A stretch of 64,000 nucleotides of DNA from Akebia trifoliata (GCA_017979445.1 CM030714.1:13759892-13823891), one strand, 5' to 3'; counted from the first letter of the stretch, positions 1 through 11,945 are shown. Program-made: numbers and translations. Notes: generated by a model from the letters alone, not told the origin.

Positions 1-109
1 AAATTGAATTTCACTGTTGAACAGAACCCTCCATCTCATAAAGATAAACAAATACCAAATGAAAAATTAACCCATAAAACTAACAATTTGAATGTTAAAT
101 CGATAGCAG

Positions 110-210
110 AGTATTATCATCATAACCATCACCATCAAATTTAGCTTTATCCCAGAAATTTGGGTTCGCTAAATGAATCTTGTTTCTCCACCCAATTCTA
201 TCTGAAGATA
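110..210 (+). repeat. Short interspersed repeat, SINE-tail-like (copy 1)
   Basis: A CAT/CAA-rich lead is followed by CTTTATCCCAGAAATTTGGG and then a conserved block ending in CACCCAATTCTATCTG. Related copies occur at 2160-2250 (reverse), 2262-2360, 4083-4160, 4330-4440 and 21728-21820. No internal tRNA promoter is evident, so the class is uncertain. Confidence 0.45.
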
Positions 211-463
211 TGTCTTCTGTTAATAGAATTATGTTCATATCCACTCTCACTAATTCAAATGCATCTGTAACTGTACCAAGTAGAAAACATTCACTAAGAA
301 TTGGGATGATAACTCCCAACATCTTCCATGTATTTAGTGTAAACAATAATTGTGTCCGGCTTTACTCTAATTCGTGAAGCCCGACGTGTTAGTCACAAAT
401 AAGTGTATTTCACAGAGAATCGAGATCAGGTAAGGTGTCCCGTTCCTTTAGAATTGGAATGGT

Positions 464-581
464 GTCCACATGGCACATTTTGGTTGGAGTTTAAAACACA
501 TTGGGCTCCTAACGAGACATTTTTCTACATTGCACATGGCCCGATGTGTTTTAATCTCCAACCAAAATTTGCCATGTAGAC
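464..581. repeat. Foldback element with 43-bp arms
   Basis: The arm 464-506 is the reverse complement of 539-581 with about four mismatches. The arms are separated by a 32-bp loop. This is a small MITE-like hairpin inside SIG5 intron 3. No clear target duplication was seen. Confidence 0.7.
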
Positions 582-882
582 ATGTATGTTGCTATAGAAA
601 CAGAAAACCATTGTGGATCAGGACTCCATAAATATTACCACGTGGTACAGTTCCTTGGCCCACCTTTTGGTTATCCTGCAGCCCAAAAGCTAGCTCAATC
701 TGTAATTTCTACTCTTTGTATCCGAACATTATTTTTATCATATGGTCTTGGATTCTATATTTTCCTCTCATCGACTTTTAAATGAAGATCATGATGAAAA
801 ACTCACAAACGACTAAAATTTTAACAAATTGACTACTCAATTTCATAATTAGAAACATTTTTCTACAAGACCCTAAGTCCCT

Positions 883-1260
883 AGTGTTGGAATTTTAGAG
901 GGTTGAATTTGAAAATCCTTTACTATTCATTGGTATTGACCTTAGGGTAAAAACCCAATCCCAACTTTACACATTTTACTTTTGCTTTTGCTTTTGCTTT
1001 TGCTTTTGTGTTTTGCTTTATTCCTTTTGCTTTTTGTGTTAGTTTAAGCTATATTTAAGCATAGCTTTTGCCTTGTGTTATTATAGTCCCACATCAATTA
1101 GGAGTAGAGTTGAATTGCAACTTTTATATGGTTGTACTTCTATTAGTTTTAAAGTTGATAGAGGTAGTGGGCGGGCTCACGCGAGCACACGGGGGCCCAA
1201 GAGTAAAACCCAAGGTTCCAATTGGAATTTAGATCCACTGATCCGAAAACCTTAAAGCAT
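883..1260. repeat. LTR-like relic
   Basis: The segment begins TGTTGGAATTTTAGAGGG and includes AGTCCCACATCAATTAGG, a phrase resembling abundant plant LTR/TRIM sequences. No partner LTR or coding sequence was found, so this is a tentative label. Confidence 0.3.
972..1032. repeat. (TTTTGC)n hexanucleotide tract
   Basis: About five clean units of CTTTTG are followed by degenerate ones, within the LTR-like relic. Confidence 0.8.
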
Positions 1261-1787
1261 GTGGGCATGTAACTACTAAACCCCAACTCTACGAAAATGG
1301 TAAAATGATAATTTACTACACAACTTAACCACAAGTAGTAAAACTTAACTTACACAAAATTATGAATTGATCTTCACGATGGATTGAAGTTTGGGACTTG
1401 ATAGACTATTGCAGTGCCCTCTATAATAGGCTGAAAGTGGGTAGGACCATGAGCTCAAAAACTCTCTTGATTTTGAGGGTTAGGCCTATTTATGACGTCC
1501 GGATAATCCCAGGAATTTGATTTTGAGCACAACTCCTGTGTCAGCACCTTAGGATTGATCACACACAATGAGTATATGACACTGTCCATTTCAAATAATG
1601 GCACATCCTTATAATGTAAATCTCTAAAGAGAACTAGGAAAAAAGATTGGTTCTTCTAAAAAATATGAAACTAGAGGTGGTTCAATGTGAATGTTGGGAC
1701 TTCTTAATAATTAAAGAAGTAATTAATCTTTGTATCATAAACAACCATAGTGAAGAAAAGCTAAGCATGTAGAGACAGTGAGCATAC

Positions 1788-3866
1788 CGATTCAAGGCCG
1801 AAGGAGACGCGAGTGAAGCTTGAGAGTGTCATAGAGCGCATTATAGAATGTCGTATCCAAAACAAACCATAAGTGGATAGCCTGGACCTCCGTTTTGGTT
1901 CAAAGCGATCAATGGCTGTGATGAGACCCTTTACTCCTGCTTGGCAGAGGTCTTGGAATCTTGAGCCACTGGCAAACTCTTGAAAATATTTGTTGATCAC
2001 AAACAAAACTAGCCGAAGATTGTGCTGCACCAAATTTTGGCAGGATTATATTATCTCTCGTATGGTTTATGCCACAAGCCCAAAACTATATGAAGCTTTC
2101 CATCCTAAGAGGTAAATGGTTCACATTCTAAGGCTTTCTTTTCGACTCTAGGACCTAGAAGCCCTAGCTTTGGACAGAGTGGAACAGAGGATCATGATTC
2201 ATTTAGCCAAACCCCAAATCTTTGGGATAAGTTATTGATGTTGTTGTTGTTGTTCCACAGCCTCACCATCATCATCATCTTCAGTCTTATAAAAAACTTT
2301 GGAGTCTGTTAAACGAATCATGATCCTCCTTCCAATTCTGTTTAAAGCTGTCTTCTTTCAATTCTGATTCTCAGCCTCATGATATTAGGAAATTTTTTCT
2401 CCTACTTGATCTATTGTGAAAAATCAGAAAAGATGATGGTGATATTTCAGCCAATTTCATCCCATTGGAAGACCAGATCGCCTCATTAGTTGTGTTTTCT
2501 AACCAAGTTCACCAACTAAAAATGTACAATCAACAGATGTGAGAAAGCACAGACCCATTCATTAAATTACATGTTCAACTTGAAGATACCACCTAATACA
2601 TCCTAAATTATCTATAGCAACTTTTTGTTCGTCTTAAGACAAGAAAGCAATCGAAGAAAGATCACATCGGGCTTACTAAGCCTTTACTTCAAATTCCATT
2701 CTTTTAAACCAAACATTTAGACTCGCCTGGAGATGCACACTTCAACATGTTTACTGTACTCAACCAGGCATGTCAAATTTCTTGGCTCTGTTGGATTTAT
2801 TAACAGACTTAAGTATTTAATAAATCTCGACCTTTGGGAATATATATATATATATGAGTGTGAGACATAGAGGTACAAAAATACCTTGATTAGCTTATTT
2901 CTTGCAGCTCGACCGATCTCGATCTGTCGTCTAACTTTCGGTAAGCTCATTTTTGTAGTCTCTGCTAATTCAGTATCAGTGGGTTCTCTCCCCATCTCTT
3001 TCTTCAAGTTCTCCTTCACTTGAAGGAGTGCCTAACATTCAAGATAACATATATGAGCAATTGAGAGGACATATTAGAGAAAGCATGCATTTAAATTTCC
3101 TAACTGGTCTACTGTTTTAGCCACCAAATCACATTGAGAACAACTTACAAAACGGGGAACTCACCTTCATGGGTTGCATCAACTTGAACAGCCAAGCGTG
3201 TTCCGAAGAAGGAAGAACATGTGGTATCTTCATTTTCTTCCAATCCAGGCTAACAAGATCAGTAGATCCTGAATACTCCCTAAGAAGCCTCTCGACATCT
3301 CCACCCTCCACGTTATTATTTTCCTTCCCATCACTCGAAACAACCATCTCTTCCTCCTCTTTCCTTCTTAGTTCAATTCTCTTATCAAGATTCAACCGCT
3401 TCGCCTTCTTATGACTCCTCACCACATTATGAAATATTTCCTTCTCAACTTGCTCATCGCTTTCTTCAACCTTCTTCTTTGTTCGACGACGTCTCCTCAT
3501 CAAACGGTCAGTATCTTCCGCATCAGAAATATCCGTTGGTGAGCTAAGCTTGTAAATATTTTCAAGTTTGGCCGCAGCTTCACTGTAATCCAAGTCAGTT
3601 GAGAAAGATGAAGTAGTTCCATCAGTAGAGACAGCTTTTACTCTTTTTGAAGACTTAGTAGATTTCCTCAGTATCTTATGCTCTTTAGGAGTGTCTGAGG
3701 GTAATGAGATGGGTTCATGATTTGTAATCAAAGCTGTATTCTTGGTTTTATCAGTGTTGAAAGCTAAGATCACGGGTCTTTTTAATGGAGACCGATGAGT
3801 TGAGAATCTTGCACTCAAACCTAGTGGAGTCTGAGAAGCTGAACTAGGAACAGTCACAACTCCCAT
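1788..3866 (-). CDS. SIG5: Plastid RNA polymerase sigma factor SIG5 (SIGE), 3' end missing
   Basis: This is a nucleus-encoded sigma-70 factor that directs the plastid-encoded RNA polymerase to promoters; Arabidopsis SIG5 acts on the psbD light-responsive promoter. Exons on the minus strand are 3866-3165 (234 codons), 3031-2885 (49) and 2024-1788 (79), all in phase 0 with GT/AG borders. The start [12 protein letters not shown] opens a Ser/Thr/Arg-rich transit-peptide-like region, followed by a basic linker (RRRRRTKKK) and the pre-core block [15 protein letters not shown]. Exon 2 encodes [19 protein letters not shown] and [10 protein letters not shown]. Exon 3 opens [14 protein letters not shown] and carries region 2 ([32 protein letters not shown]), ending [10 protein letters not shown]. 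About 362 residues are visible; family members are about 500, so regions 3 and 4 are absent from the window. No stop or frameshift is seen in the visible exons. Intron lengths are 133 and 860 bp. Assignment to SIG5 rather than another sigma is from remembered similarity. Confidence 0.92.
2160..2360. repeat. Two inverted copies of the short interspersed repeat in SIG5 intron 2
   Basis: A reverse copy (2160-2250, with the TTG-repeat lead) sits next to a forward copy (2262-2360, with a CATCATCATC lead). Both contain the block near GAATCATGATCCTC. Together they make a head-to-head inverted repeat inside the 860-bp intron. Confidence 0.5.
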
Positions 3867-4082
3867 GCCAAGTGGAGAATCAAAGCTTTCTTTCTGTTAC
3901 AAAACCTGCAAAGTAAAGAGTTAAAGATAAAAAATTATCAGACTCATACACAACAACAGTTAAGAACAGCTGAACAGGGTTATGTTTTAAGAAGATGGGC
4001 TTATCAAGCCCACAATCTTCTCTACTACCCTTTTTATCCTAATTAGTACATTAAAGAGTTTCTTCATAAATTTTCCAGAGAA

Positions 4083-4440
4083 TGATCAGTTGAATCATCA
4101 TCAAAAAAGCCTTATCCCAAATATTCGGGGTTGCCTAACTTAGTATTATTCATTGGATTTTTCCTAATTTCAGAAAAATTCGGAGATTCAGTGATTTGCA
4201 CTTCATTTGCAATGAATTCGCCATGTCATTAAAAAAATAGTTTGTTTCTCAACAATTATTTAAATATTTTTGTATGAATTTGACAGATATCAACCTATCA
4301 AAATGCATACTTTATCTATATTGTATATTACGACAACAACAACAACACCAACAAAGCCTTATCCCAAAGATTCGGGCCGCCCAAACTAATATTATTCCTC
4401 CATTCCACTTTGTCCAAAGCAAAGTATTCCATTAGGGTGA
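4083..4440 (+). repeat. Two direct copies of the short interspersed repeat
   Basis: One copy lies at 4083-4160 (CCTTATCCCAAATATTCGGG) and one at 4330-4440 (CAACAACAACAACACC lead, then CTTATCCCAAAGATTCGGG). Both match the family described at 110. Confidence 0.5.
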
Positions 4441-4521
4441 AGGTTTGTCAAGTGAAGAATTCATCAGCTCTCAGAAGTTATGTACTATCATACTCCTGTT
4501 TAGCTTGTGATTGCCTTAATA

Positions 4522-4770
4522 TTCATTGTCCATCCCCTTCCTAACGAATTGACTTTTCAAGGACAGATGGTTGGTTAATATAGTATCAGACCAAGAAGTT
4601 CGTATAAGTCACAAGTTCGATTGTTTCCACCCTTTGGGTAGGAGAGGATGTTGAGCGTAAGATTCACCTACTCTCGAGTGTCACACATTATTGCACCTTT
4701 GCTTAGCTATATTCATTGTACGCCCTTTTCCTAACAAGTCTACCTTTTGAGACAGATGGTTAGTTAACAA
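4522..4770. repeat. Direct repeat of about 60 bp, spaced about 190 bp
   Basis: The segments 4522-4579 and 4711-4770 share ATTCATTGT, CCTAAC and GACAGATGGTT in the same order. They look like two pieces of one decayed retroelement. A primer-site-like ATAGTATCAGACC lies between them, too degenerate to rely on. Confidence 0.4.
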
Positions 4771-5938
4771 ACACAGGCTTTTGATCATAAGTCTGTGGCA
4801 TTTCCACACACAAACTTTACTCGTATTAAATAGGTATTTCTTTAGATCACACAAAAAAAAAAAAAAAAAACAATGATTGTCATCATCAGATCTCTATAAC
4901 TTCTCGCCAACTATTCTCATAGCTCTATTCAATGCCAAGAACAAGTGATCAATTAGTGTTAAAAGTATTAGTTATGTTGTAATATATTAATGTACATTGA
5001 GATGTACCGAATCCTCTTACTTAGGAATAAATCAAGTAGTTTGAGTAGTTAGTCAGTTAAGTTACTACTTGTAGTTCCCTTCTCTATTTAATAAGAATCT
5101 AATCGGAGATCAATGAATTCAAGTTATTTAATTCATTAAGAACTCTTTATTATTTCTATCGAAATTGAAAATCTTTCATTTATAATCATCAACAGGTGGC
5201 ACAAAGATCAAAAATATAATTTGATCAAATAAGACTTTTGCAACACAAAATCTTGGTCTGATATGAGCTCTTCAGAGCTTTGGAGGTTCAATCTGATGGT
5301 GCATGTACCAGTGGTTCCACAATTGTCTCATACTCATCGATCCGCATATCCAAATCAGATGGCTTAAAAACCAATGACCGATGTAAATCAACAATCACGA
5401 AAATGGATCATATGATCACACAGTTAAGATCATCCCATCAATGGAATTTTCAACTATTGTCCCTCCAATAATTTCCCTAAATATAACCACTCTACACCCA
5501 TTCAGTGACTTGTGATCAAACGGTTAGTATCGTCCTATTCGATCGAATTTCGCACTACTAGCTGATCATAACCATCTGATCTAACAGATCACAACAAAAG
5601 TCCGAAAATCCGACGGTTAGAATTGAATTGAATTGAATTTTCTGATAAATTTAAGTCTCTATTAGTCTAAGAAGTATAGGAATACTTGAACACGTTTTAA
5701 CGTTTCAACTTCTACCTCTCCTACAGGGATCAAATGTTCCACAATGCGTGCTAACATGCGCCCGTGGAGATGCTCATCCACTGGCGCATGCTAGCATTAT
5801 TTCTATAAATTTAGCACCAAAATATAATAATAATAATAATAATCCTAATTTCCATGAAAGCAGAATGATTCTTTAATTCATTCAAGTTGAAGAAAAACTT
5901 TAATCGAAAAATTAAAGAAATCGGCAACGATTCGTACC

Positions 5939-6025
5939 TCAAACTCGGATCCGAGTTCGGAAGTCGAGAAATCGTTCCTTCGATGGTGAATCAGAGAATC
6001 AAAACGAGAGAGAGAATGAAGATGA
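5939..6025 (-). other. SIG5: Putative SIG5 5' leader exon
   Basis: The sequence upstream of the inferred UTR intron donor is GA-rich on the plus strand, hence CT-rich on the transcript, as is common in plant leaders. A TATA-like TTAAATTAAAT lies just upstream (about 6050-6060). The transcription start is not determined. Confidence 0.4.
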
Positions 6026-6099
6026 GATTATTACTAAAAGAAGCTCATTTAATTTAATGAGAAGAAGTTCGGTGTCCACGAGCCCTTTCTTGTGAAGCC

Positions 6100-6167
6100 A
6101 ACGTGGCGAGATTAGAGTGGTTTGGTGATATTTCGGATGAGTGTGTGAATTATGTAACACCACGTGG
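6100..6167 (-). promoter_or_regulatory. SIG5: SIG5 promoter G-box and ACGT element
   Basis: A perfect palindromic G-box CCACGTGG lies at 6160-6167 and a second ACGT element, AACGTGGC (ABRE-like), at 6100-6107. Both are about 100-200 bp upstream of the inferred leader. Arabidopsis SIG5 responds to light and stress, with HY5-type bZIP factors implicated, so a G-box here fits. Function is inferred from position and motif. Confidence 0.55.
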
Positions 6168-6654
6168 GCAGTTGTTATTGAAGACTCAGATATCACCAAA
6201 ACTATGTGTGGGGCAAATAACTTGTGATGGATAACGCCCCTTACGTTGCATCGTTCCAACGATGAATTTTTGCCTCACAATATATGTTGGTTTTCTGAAA
6301 AAGTACCGCCATAGGTTTTTTTTCAAGGGTATTTTGGTAATGTCATTTTATCACGTTTTTTGAAAATAAAATGAGGTTATTAAATGAATGTTAGTATTGA
6401 TAAAATAAGATTTTTCTAAAAAATTCAGAATAATTTAATAATTCAAAGTTGTGAAATGTGATTATCACATTGTTGTTTTGGATTTATGACATTGAGCTTG
6501 GAATGGGGATTACTTATTTGGGATCTTAATGAGGTTAGATATAAAGATCTTAGTGGGTTTCATCAAATTATTAGATGTAAGTACAGATCTTCATTCTTGT
6601 AATTTTATTTTTGATAAGTGAATTTCTACTTGTTGATTTATTTGTGAATGTAAA
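6168..6654. other. Intergenic, no gene seen
   Basis: AT-rich sequence upstream of SIG5. No coding exon, RNA gene or clear repeat is recognised. Confidence 0.5.
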
Positions 6655-7760
6655 TAGGGATGGAATCAGGATTTTCTATCAATGGGGAGGGGGGCCTAAG
6701 TTCTAATGTGTTCGATAGATAATCTCGATGTTGGGCTTGTCACTATAAACAATAATTGATTAATAATCTCCATGATTTTATTGTTGTATTTCATTTTTTC
6801 ATTTAAAACAACAAAAGAAGATAAAAATTATTTCCCATTGAACTCCATTAAAAAAAAAAGGGAATAAAAGACCCTCAAGATATGCATGGATCTTTTTTCA
6901 TTAATCTATTAAGAAGATTGATGTCAAGGGAGCCATGTCATCAGTTTCAAAATACAATGGATATCTCTAAGTATGATTTGAAGACTACAAGAGACCTCAC
7001 ATTTATACTGGTCCATGTGTGTTGAAGATGTCCTATGGTGGGTATTTTTGTAAATTAAATATATTAAGATGCCCTCAATACAAGTGGACTAATAGGAATG
7101 TGAAGTCTCTTGTGGTCTTCAAAATTCCAATACCTAAAATCCTACTCCTCTAATATTCACCAAATGTGGGGAACGTGTCAAAATCACAATTCTTTCATAT
7201 ACAAAAAAAAAATGCTTTCCTTGTTGAGGAAAGTTCTCTAACCACATCACCTTGTGTCACCAAGAGCATGATCCAATGCCACAGAGTTGTAGAGGACAAA
7301 ATTCTAAGAACTTTGAAAAAAAAATTTCACCGTTGGAGGTAGCTGTCCATTTTCAACACCTTGGATCAAGCTCAAAAATGATTTTTTTTTAATTGTTTAC
7401 TTTTGAATTTGAGTTTTTCCATGAAATCTAGAAGGTTGGATTACCAATTTGATAATTAATTTTGGTCCAACGACTCTTAGTAAGATTTCAAATCTTACTA
7501 TGTATGTCACACTAGTTTATTTTTTTTAGAAAGAAAGTTTTGTCGAGTAACAAACTTGATAAAGTAAGCGAGTTTTTGTAATAGAATACAAGTATGCCCG
7601 ATAAATCTCTCTTCAAACTACACAAAATGCATGAAATTTAAAATTTCAGGGGTATCTCTCACATTTATCAAAATATATGGGAGCAAATATAATTATTTTT
7701 TGAAAAAAAAATCTTAGTGGGGTTATAACTCCCACTCGCCTGTATGTAACTCCGCCCATA
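6655..7760. mobile_element. hAT-like non-autonomous element (relic)
   Basis: The ends are TAGGGATGGA on the left and, as the reverse complement of the right end, TATGGGCGGA. The flanks AATGTAAA (6647-6654) and GATGTAAA (7761-7768) match at 7 of 8 positions, as expected of a hAT 8-bp target duplication. The interior has no transposase. Confidence 0.5.
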
Positions 7761-7768
7761 GATGTAAA

Positions 7769-8485
7769 CTCATTATTGGTGAATTTCGTGTATTTTATGT
7801 TGTGGTTGTGTGTTCTTTCTTCTCTATTTTTATTTATTGTTTCTTACATTTACTTTACAACACACATTTTAGGGTTTGGTTATTGGAATTGATTGAATTT
7901 TTATTAGAAATGATCAATTTTGATAATGAAGATTTTCGTCTGTGACTATACTATAATTCGCAAAGGATAATTTAAGACAATTTTTATTATCATATTTTTT
8001 TTTTATAAGTATTAAAATTAGTGGAAATTTCCTGATTCCACCCCCATTATCTAAGACATAAGCTAATTAAAAGAAAAAGATGAGAGAGATGGAAGGAAAT
8101 ATAGCAAAAGAAATGGAAAGGAAGAGAATGGTGAAAAGAAAAAAGTAATAGAGAAAAAGGAAATGATTGCTTATCAGTCTTCTAAAATTTAGACTGAATT
8201 GGTGTATGATCTAAGGGTACAATTTGGTCCAGTTCAAACCAAGAATCGAATCAAACCGATAACTTTGGGTTGGTTATGTTTGGAACAAGTTGTGGTTTGA
8301 TTTTCAATTTAAAACTTGTATAGAACTCAATAATTAAATCCTTATAAAATAAATATATATATATTAATTTATTATGGATTTGAGCACGAAGGAAGGTAGT
8401 GGGATTGATTTTTTTTCTTTTTATTGTACTTATTGCTTAGGAGTTACGATATAGACTAATTGACTTATCATATGAAATATTTTAT
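7769..8485. other. AT-rich spacer; half of a TE relic split by the CACTA insertion
   Basis: The part 8210-8485 contains GGTTCAAACC/AACCGATA-type motifs. Similar motifs resume right of the CACTA element (15060-15115, CAAACCAAACCAGCC). The CACTA may therefore have landed in an older hAT-like element. No gene is visible. Confidence 0.3.
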
Positions 8486-8689
8486 CACTACAGGAAAATT
8501 GAGGAATAGCAACGATATTACCAACAGCCAACTTATTTCCGTCGTTGTGTAGCACTTATTTCCGTCGTTCTGTAGCACTATAGCAACCGAAAAAAAAAAT
8601 GTGGGTCATTGTAGAGTTTTTAAATCTTGCATAATTACTTCACACATTTTATTTCTCTTTCTATTCTCGTGTTTTATTTTCGAAATCTC

Positions 8690-8925
8690 ACAACTCCGTC
8701 ACTCATATCCATCGAGCAAGCTCGCCCTCTCTCTCGATCTAAAATCTCACAACTCCCTCACTTAGATGCGATTGAGCAAGCTCGCCCTCTCTCTCTCTCT
8801 TTCGATCCAATTCCTCTCAACTCCTCAATTAGATTGATCGAGCCATCTCTCTCTTTCGATCCAAAACCTCACAACTCACTTACTCAGATTGATTGAGAAA
8901 GCTCGCCCTCTTTCTCTCGATCACT
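8690..8925. repeat. Minisatellite, four units of 54-68 bp
   Basis: Units begin CACAACTC and run through GAGCAAGCTCGCCCTCTCTC. The CT-rich tail varies in length. It sits just inside the left CACTA end and gives a repetitive open frame that I do not regard as a gene. Confidence 0.7.
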
Positions 8926-10009
8926 TCTGGTTCTTCTTAAATGAATCAAACTACTTGAAATACAAGATTTCTCTGTATCTAGGTTTTTAGTATCAAGACG
9001 AGATCCGCTTAGTTGAGCTTCTTGCACCGACACGCAAGTTTTTTAAGATCTCATTGGTTGAGATTAGGATACCATAGCTCTGATCTCAACCACGTTTTGG
9101 AAGAAATCAGATTTCAGGTGAGTTCATGATTTAATTTCAGTTTAAAAAACTTAGATTTAGGGTTTCACTTTGATTTTTTTAGAATTAAACCTTAATTTCA
9201 GTTTAATCATCTGTTTCAGTCGATCTCTCTCTCTCGATCGAGTCTTCTGTCAAGATCCCCAATTGGATTAACCAAGTAAGTAATTCGTTGTGATAATGAG
9301 GTTCAATTTATTTATTTTTTAGGATTTGGACTAGTTTTGATTTTATTTATGAACTTGTTTTACTCAGTTTGATAAGCTCTTTGTGAAATCAACAATAAAC
9401 AATCTGAGTGAAGGACAAGACATCTACACCTCATCATAGATCATTGGGTTCAAAACATGAATCCTATGCCACAATCTATTTCTTCATACTTCATACCCAT
9501 TTTGATTAATTCTAGTGATTGTTATTATAAAATCTATAATAAAATGTAGTTACTATTTCATGATCTCAAATTAGTTATTTACAATTCTTGCCCTTTGCTC
9601 ATTTTAATTACCAAAATGTGAACAATCACGTTTTCATTAAAAAAAATTCAGAAGTGATTATTTCGCAGGTTTAAAATGAAATTGTCACTTTAAACATGCG
9701 AAATAGTCACTTTAAAAACCTGCAAATTTGTAATGGATACTTATGTTTCAATTTTCTTATTGGTGTTATGAATAAAGACATATTATTACTATAACTTGGA
9801 AGCAACTGATTGAGTTAATGGAACTTCTTATGAAAGAATTAAGTTTCCTTCTTCATACAAAATTACATTGAACACTGCATTGTACACATTGGTTATTTTT
9901 ATCTTCCCTCCTATTCAGTCTATTGTGATGTCATTTTTTTATATAAGTAATTCTTATTTTTTTAATGGTGGGATATTTTTATTTGCTAATGTAATCCATA
10001 AACAACTCC

Positions 10010-10215
10010 AGATTGACAGACAGTAAATGAAGGAGTGACTATGGGTAGTGACACATCTTCAGATTGACAAAGAAGTGATGCACACCTAGTTACTTGAGGC
10101 TTTTTGTCTTCAGTGGGATCATGATCCAACTTCTTCAGTTTCTAAGTGGAAGGAAGTAACAGTGATATCAAGTACCGAGGTTCTACTTTAGCCCCAACAT
10201 TCTGATAAAGTTCGT
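10010..10215 (+). pseudogene. Possible captured coding fragment
   Basis: One frame reads LLEAFCLQWDHDPTSSVSKW and continues to ISSTEVLL, but with stops on both sides. It may belong to the same captured gene as the exons at 13209-14468. The family is not recognised and support is weak. Confidence 0.2.
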
Positions 10216-11316
10216 AAGTTCAAGCTTTCTTCTATGTTCTATGTCATTCATTTTAGTAATTCGTGTCATCATTTTTAATGTTTGGGTATTGATTTTTTGG
10301 GACTCAATATGGTAATGTGAGGTAAAGATTGTTATGTTCTTTGATTTGATCTATTAGGTTTTGTGATGTAGAGAAATAGAAGGTTGCATGTTCTTTTATT
10401 TGAAGTATTGACATAGAACATGGCCAGTTAAGTCCACCAACGATCAATGCTATAGTCAAATCAAGGTAGTTTTCTAACACAAAAATTGTATAAGGCTAGA
10501 TTCTATGGGCATTTATCACAAAATCTAATCAGTGACCAATAATCTACTTCGATAGATCCTATTCAGTTTACTATGACTAGTTCTAATTATTGCTTCATTT
10601 GGTTTGATGTTGAATTGTTGATCTGACACACTTTAAGTGACACACTTCATTTGGTCTGATCTTGAGCAATAGGATCAAAATCATCCTTCAAAATCTAGTG
10701 GTATACTTGCAAAATAAATGTACTCTGATAATCAACTTAGACATCAATATAACAAATTAATGAGGCAAAGTTCATTGAATTGCCTACTACTTTTGTACTA
10801 TTGGGTAATTTAATTATAACATTCTTATTGTTTTTTCATTATTCCCCTGCCCAATAAGGATTTTGGTGCGACTTACATGTCATGATTGTGCAAGTCTGCA
10901 CGGTCTGTCAATTGCTTTAACAGGTCAAAAATGTGCCGCCTCTATGAATCGCCTCCTCCACTTCATGAAAACCCTTGCAGAAATGGTGGGGGGATATGGC
11001 TCAACAATAGCTTGATCCTTGAAAATAGACCATTCCTATCAACCATGTTAATGCTACTGACCAAACTGATTGACTGGAAACATTTTATATTCTTTATTTC
11101 ATCTTCGGAATTAGTTCACTGGATGTGGCATTAATCCTTTATAGAACTTACCTTTCTCATAGACTTCTTTAAATTCATCAAAGCCATCCTTCTTGATTAC
11201 GATGATAATTTCTTTTCATTATGTAAGATCATCAAATTATCTTCCAATTGGAAGTTGGAAAACTGACTGATATAGTTTAATGTTGCATGGCTGCAATATA
11301 TATATATATATATATA

Positions 11317-11694
11317 GGGAAATGTTCAGCACCCTAAGTTTTACCACACACTTTAACAAACGTTTTTTGTCCTACATGGGTTAGAAGTTTTGGAATGAGC
11401 TGATTTTTGGTGAGGATGATCTCTATGATTAGATGATCATCCTCCCCAAAAATCAGCCCATTCCGAAATGTTTAGCCCCATGTTTACACGTTGAGAAATC
11501 GTGGATCGTCCATTTTTTGTAAATCAATTTTGATGGGGTAAGAAGTTTTGGAATAAGCTGATTTTTGGTGAGGATGATCTCCTCACCATAGAGATCATCC
11601 TCACCAAAAATCAGCTCATTCCAAAACTTCTAACCCATGTAAGACAAAAAGCGTTGTTAAAGTGTGTGGTAAAACTTAGGGTGCTGAACATTTC

Positions 11695-11696
<2 letters not shown>
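11317..11696 (+). mobile_element. Palindromic MITE, type A (complete)
   Basis: Both ends read GGGAAATGTTCAGCACCC and then AAGTTTTACCACACAC on their own strands. Inside are hairpin 1 (arms around GGAATGAGCTGATTTTTGGT), a spacer containing CATGTTTACACGTTG, and hairpin 2. It is inserted in a (TA)n tract. No ORF. Confidence 0.85.
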
Positions 11697-11725
<29 letters not shown>

Positions 11726-11731
<6 letters not shown>

Positions 11732-11941
11732 GTTTACACGTTGAAAAATTGTGGACCGTCCATTTTTTGTAAACCATTTTTGATGGGGTTATAAGTTTTG
11801 GAATGAGCTGATTTTTGGTGAGGATGATCTCCTCACCATAGAGATCATCCTCACCAAAAATCAGCCCATTCCAAAACTTCTAACCCATGTAGGACAAAAA
11901 ACGTTTGTTAAAGTGTGTGGTAAAACTTAGGGTGCTGAACG

Positions 11942-11945
<4 letters not shown>
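11726..11945 (+). mobile_element. Palindromic MITE, type A, left half missing
   Basis: It starts inside the spacer (CATGTTTACACGTTG) directly after a TA tract, then has hairpin 2 and the right terminal repeat ending GCTGAACGGGAC. The left repeat and hairpin 1 are gone. Confidence 0.8.

Larger units (their letters stand above)
1..1787 (-). other. SIG5: Left part of SIG5 intron 3 (gene continues off window)
   Basis: The last visible SIG5 exon ends at 1788 with a good donor (GTATGC on the minus strand). I find no sigma region 3 or 4 coding sequence on the minus strand from 1787 to 1. The interval holds only repeats: a short interspersed repeat near 110, a foldback at 464-581, a hexanucleotide tract near 980 and an LTR-like relic at 883-1260. 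The downstream exons are either beyond position 1 or lost. Confidence 0.6.
3906..5937 (-). other. SIG5: Probable 5' UTR intron of SIG5 (about 2 kb)
   Basis: The acceptor TTTGCAG on the minus strand ends at 3906, 39 bp upstream of the SIG5 start codon. A matching donor, GAG followed by GTACGAATCG, lies at 5938-5937. The intron contains interspersed repeats, a poly(A) of 18 near 4852 and an (ATA)n tract near 5820, and no coding sequence that I can support. Splicing is inferred from border motifs only. Confidence 0.55.

Noticed and set aside
4580..4625. Primer-binding-site-like ATAGTATCAGACCAAG
   Set aside because: Too degenerate relative to the usual TGGTATCAGAGC, and no LTR border lies next to it.
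5999..6259. 86-residue minus-strand ORF in the SIG5 promoter/leader, as an upstream start
   Set aside because: It ends in a stop before the inferred leader donor and shows no similarity to a sigma N-terminus; an alternative mitochondrial form cannot be supported from it.
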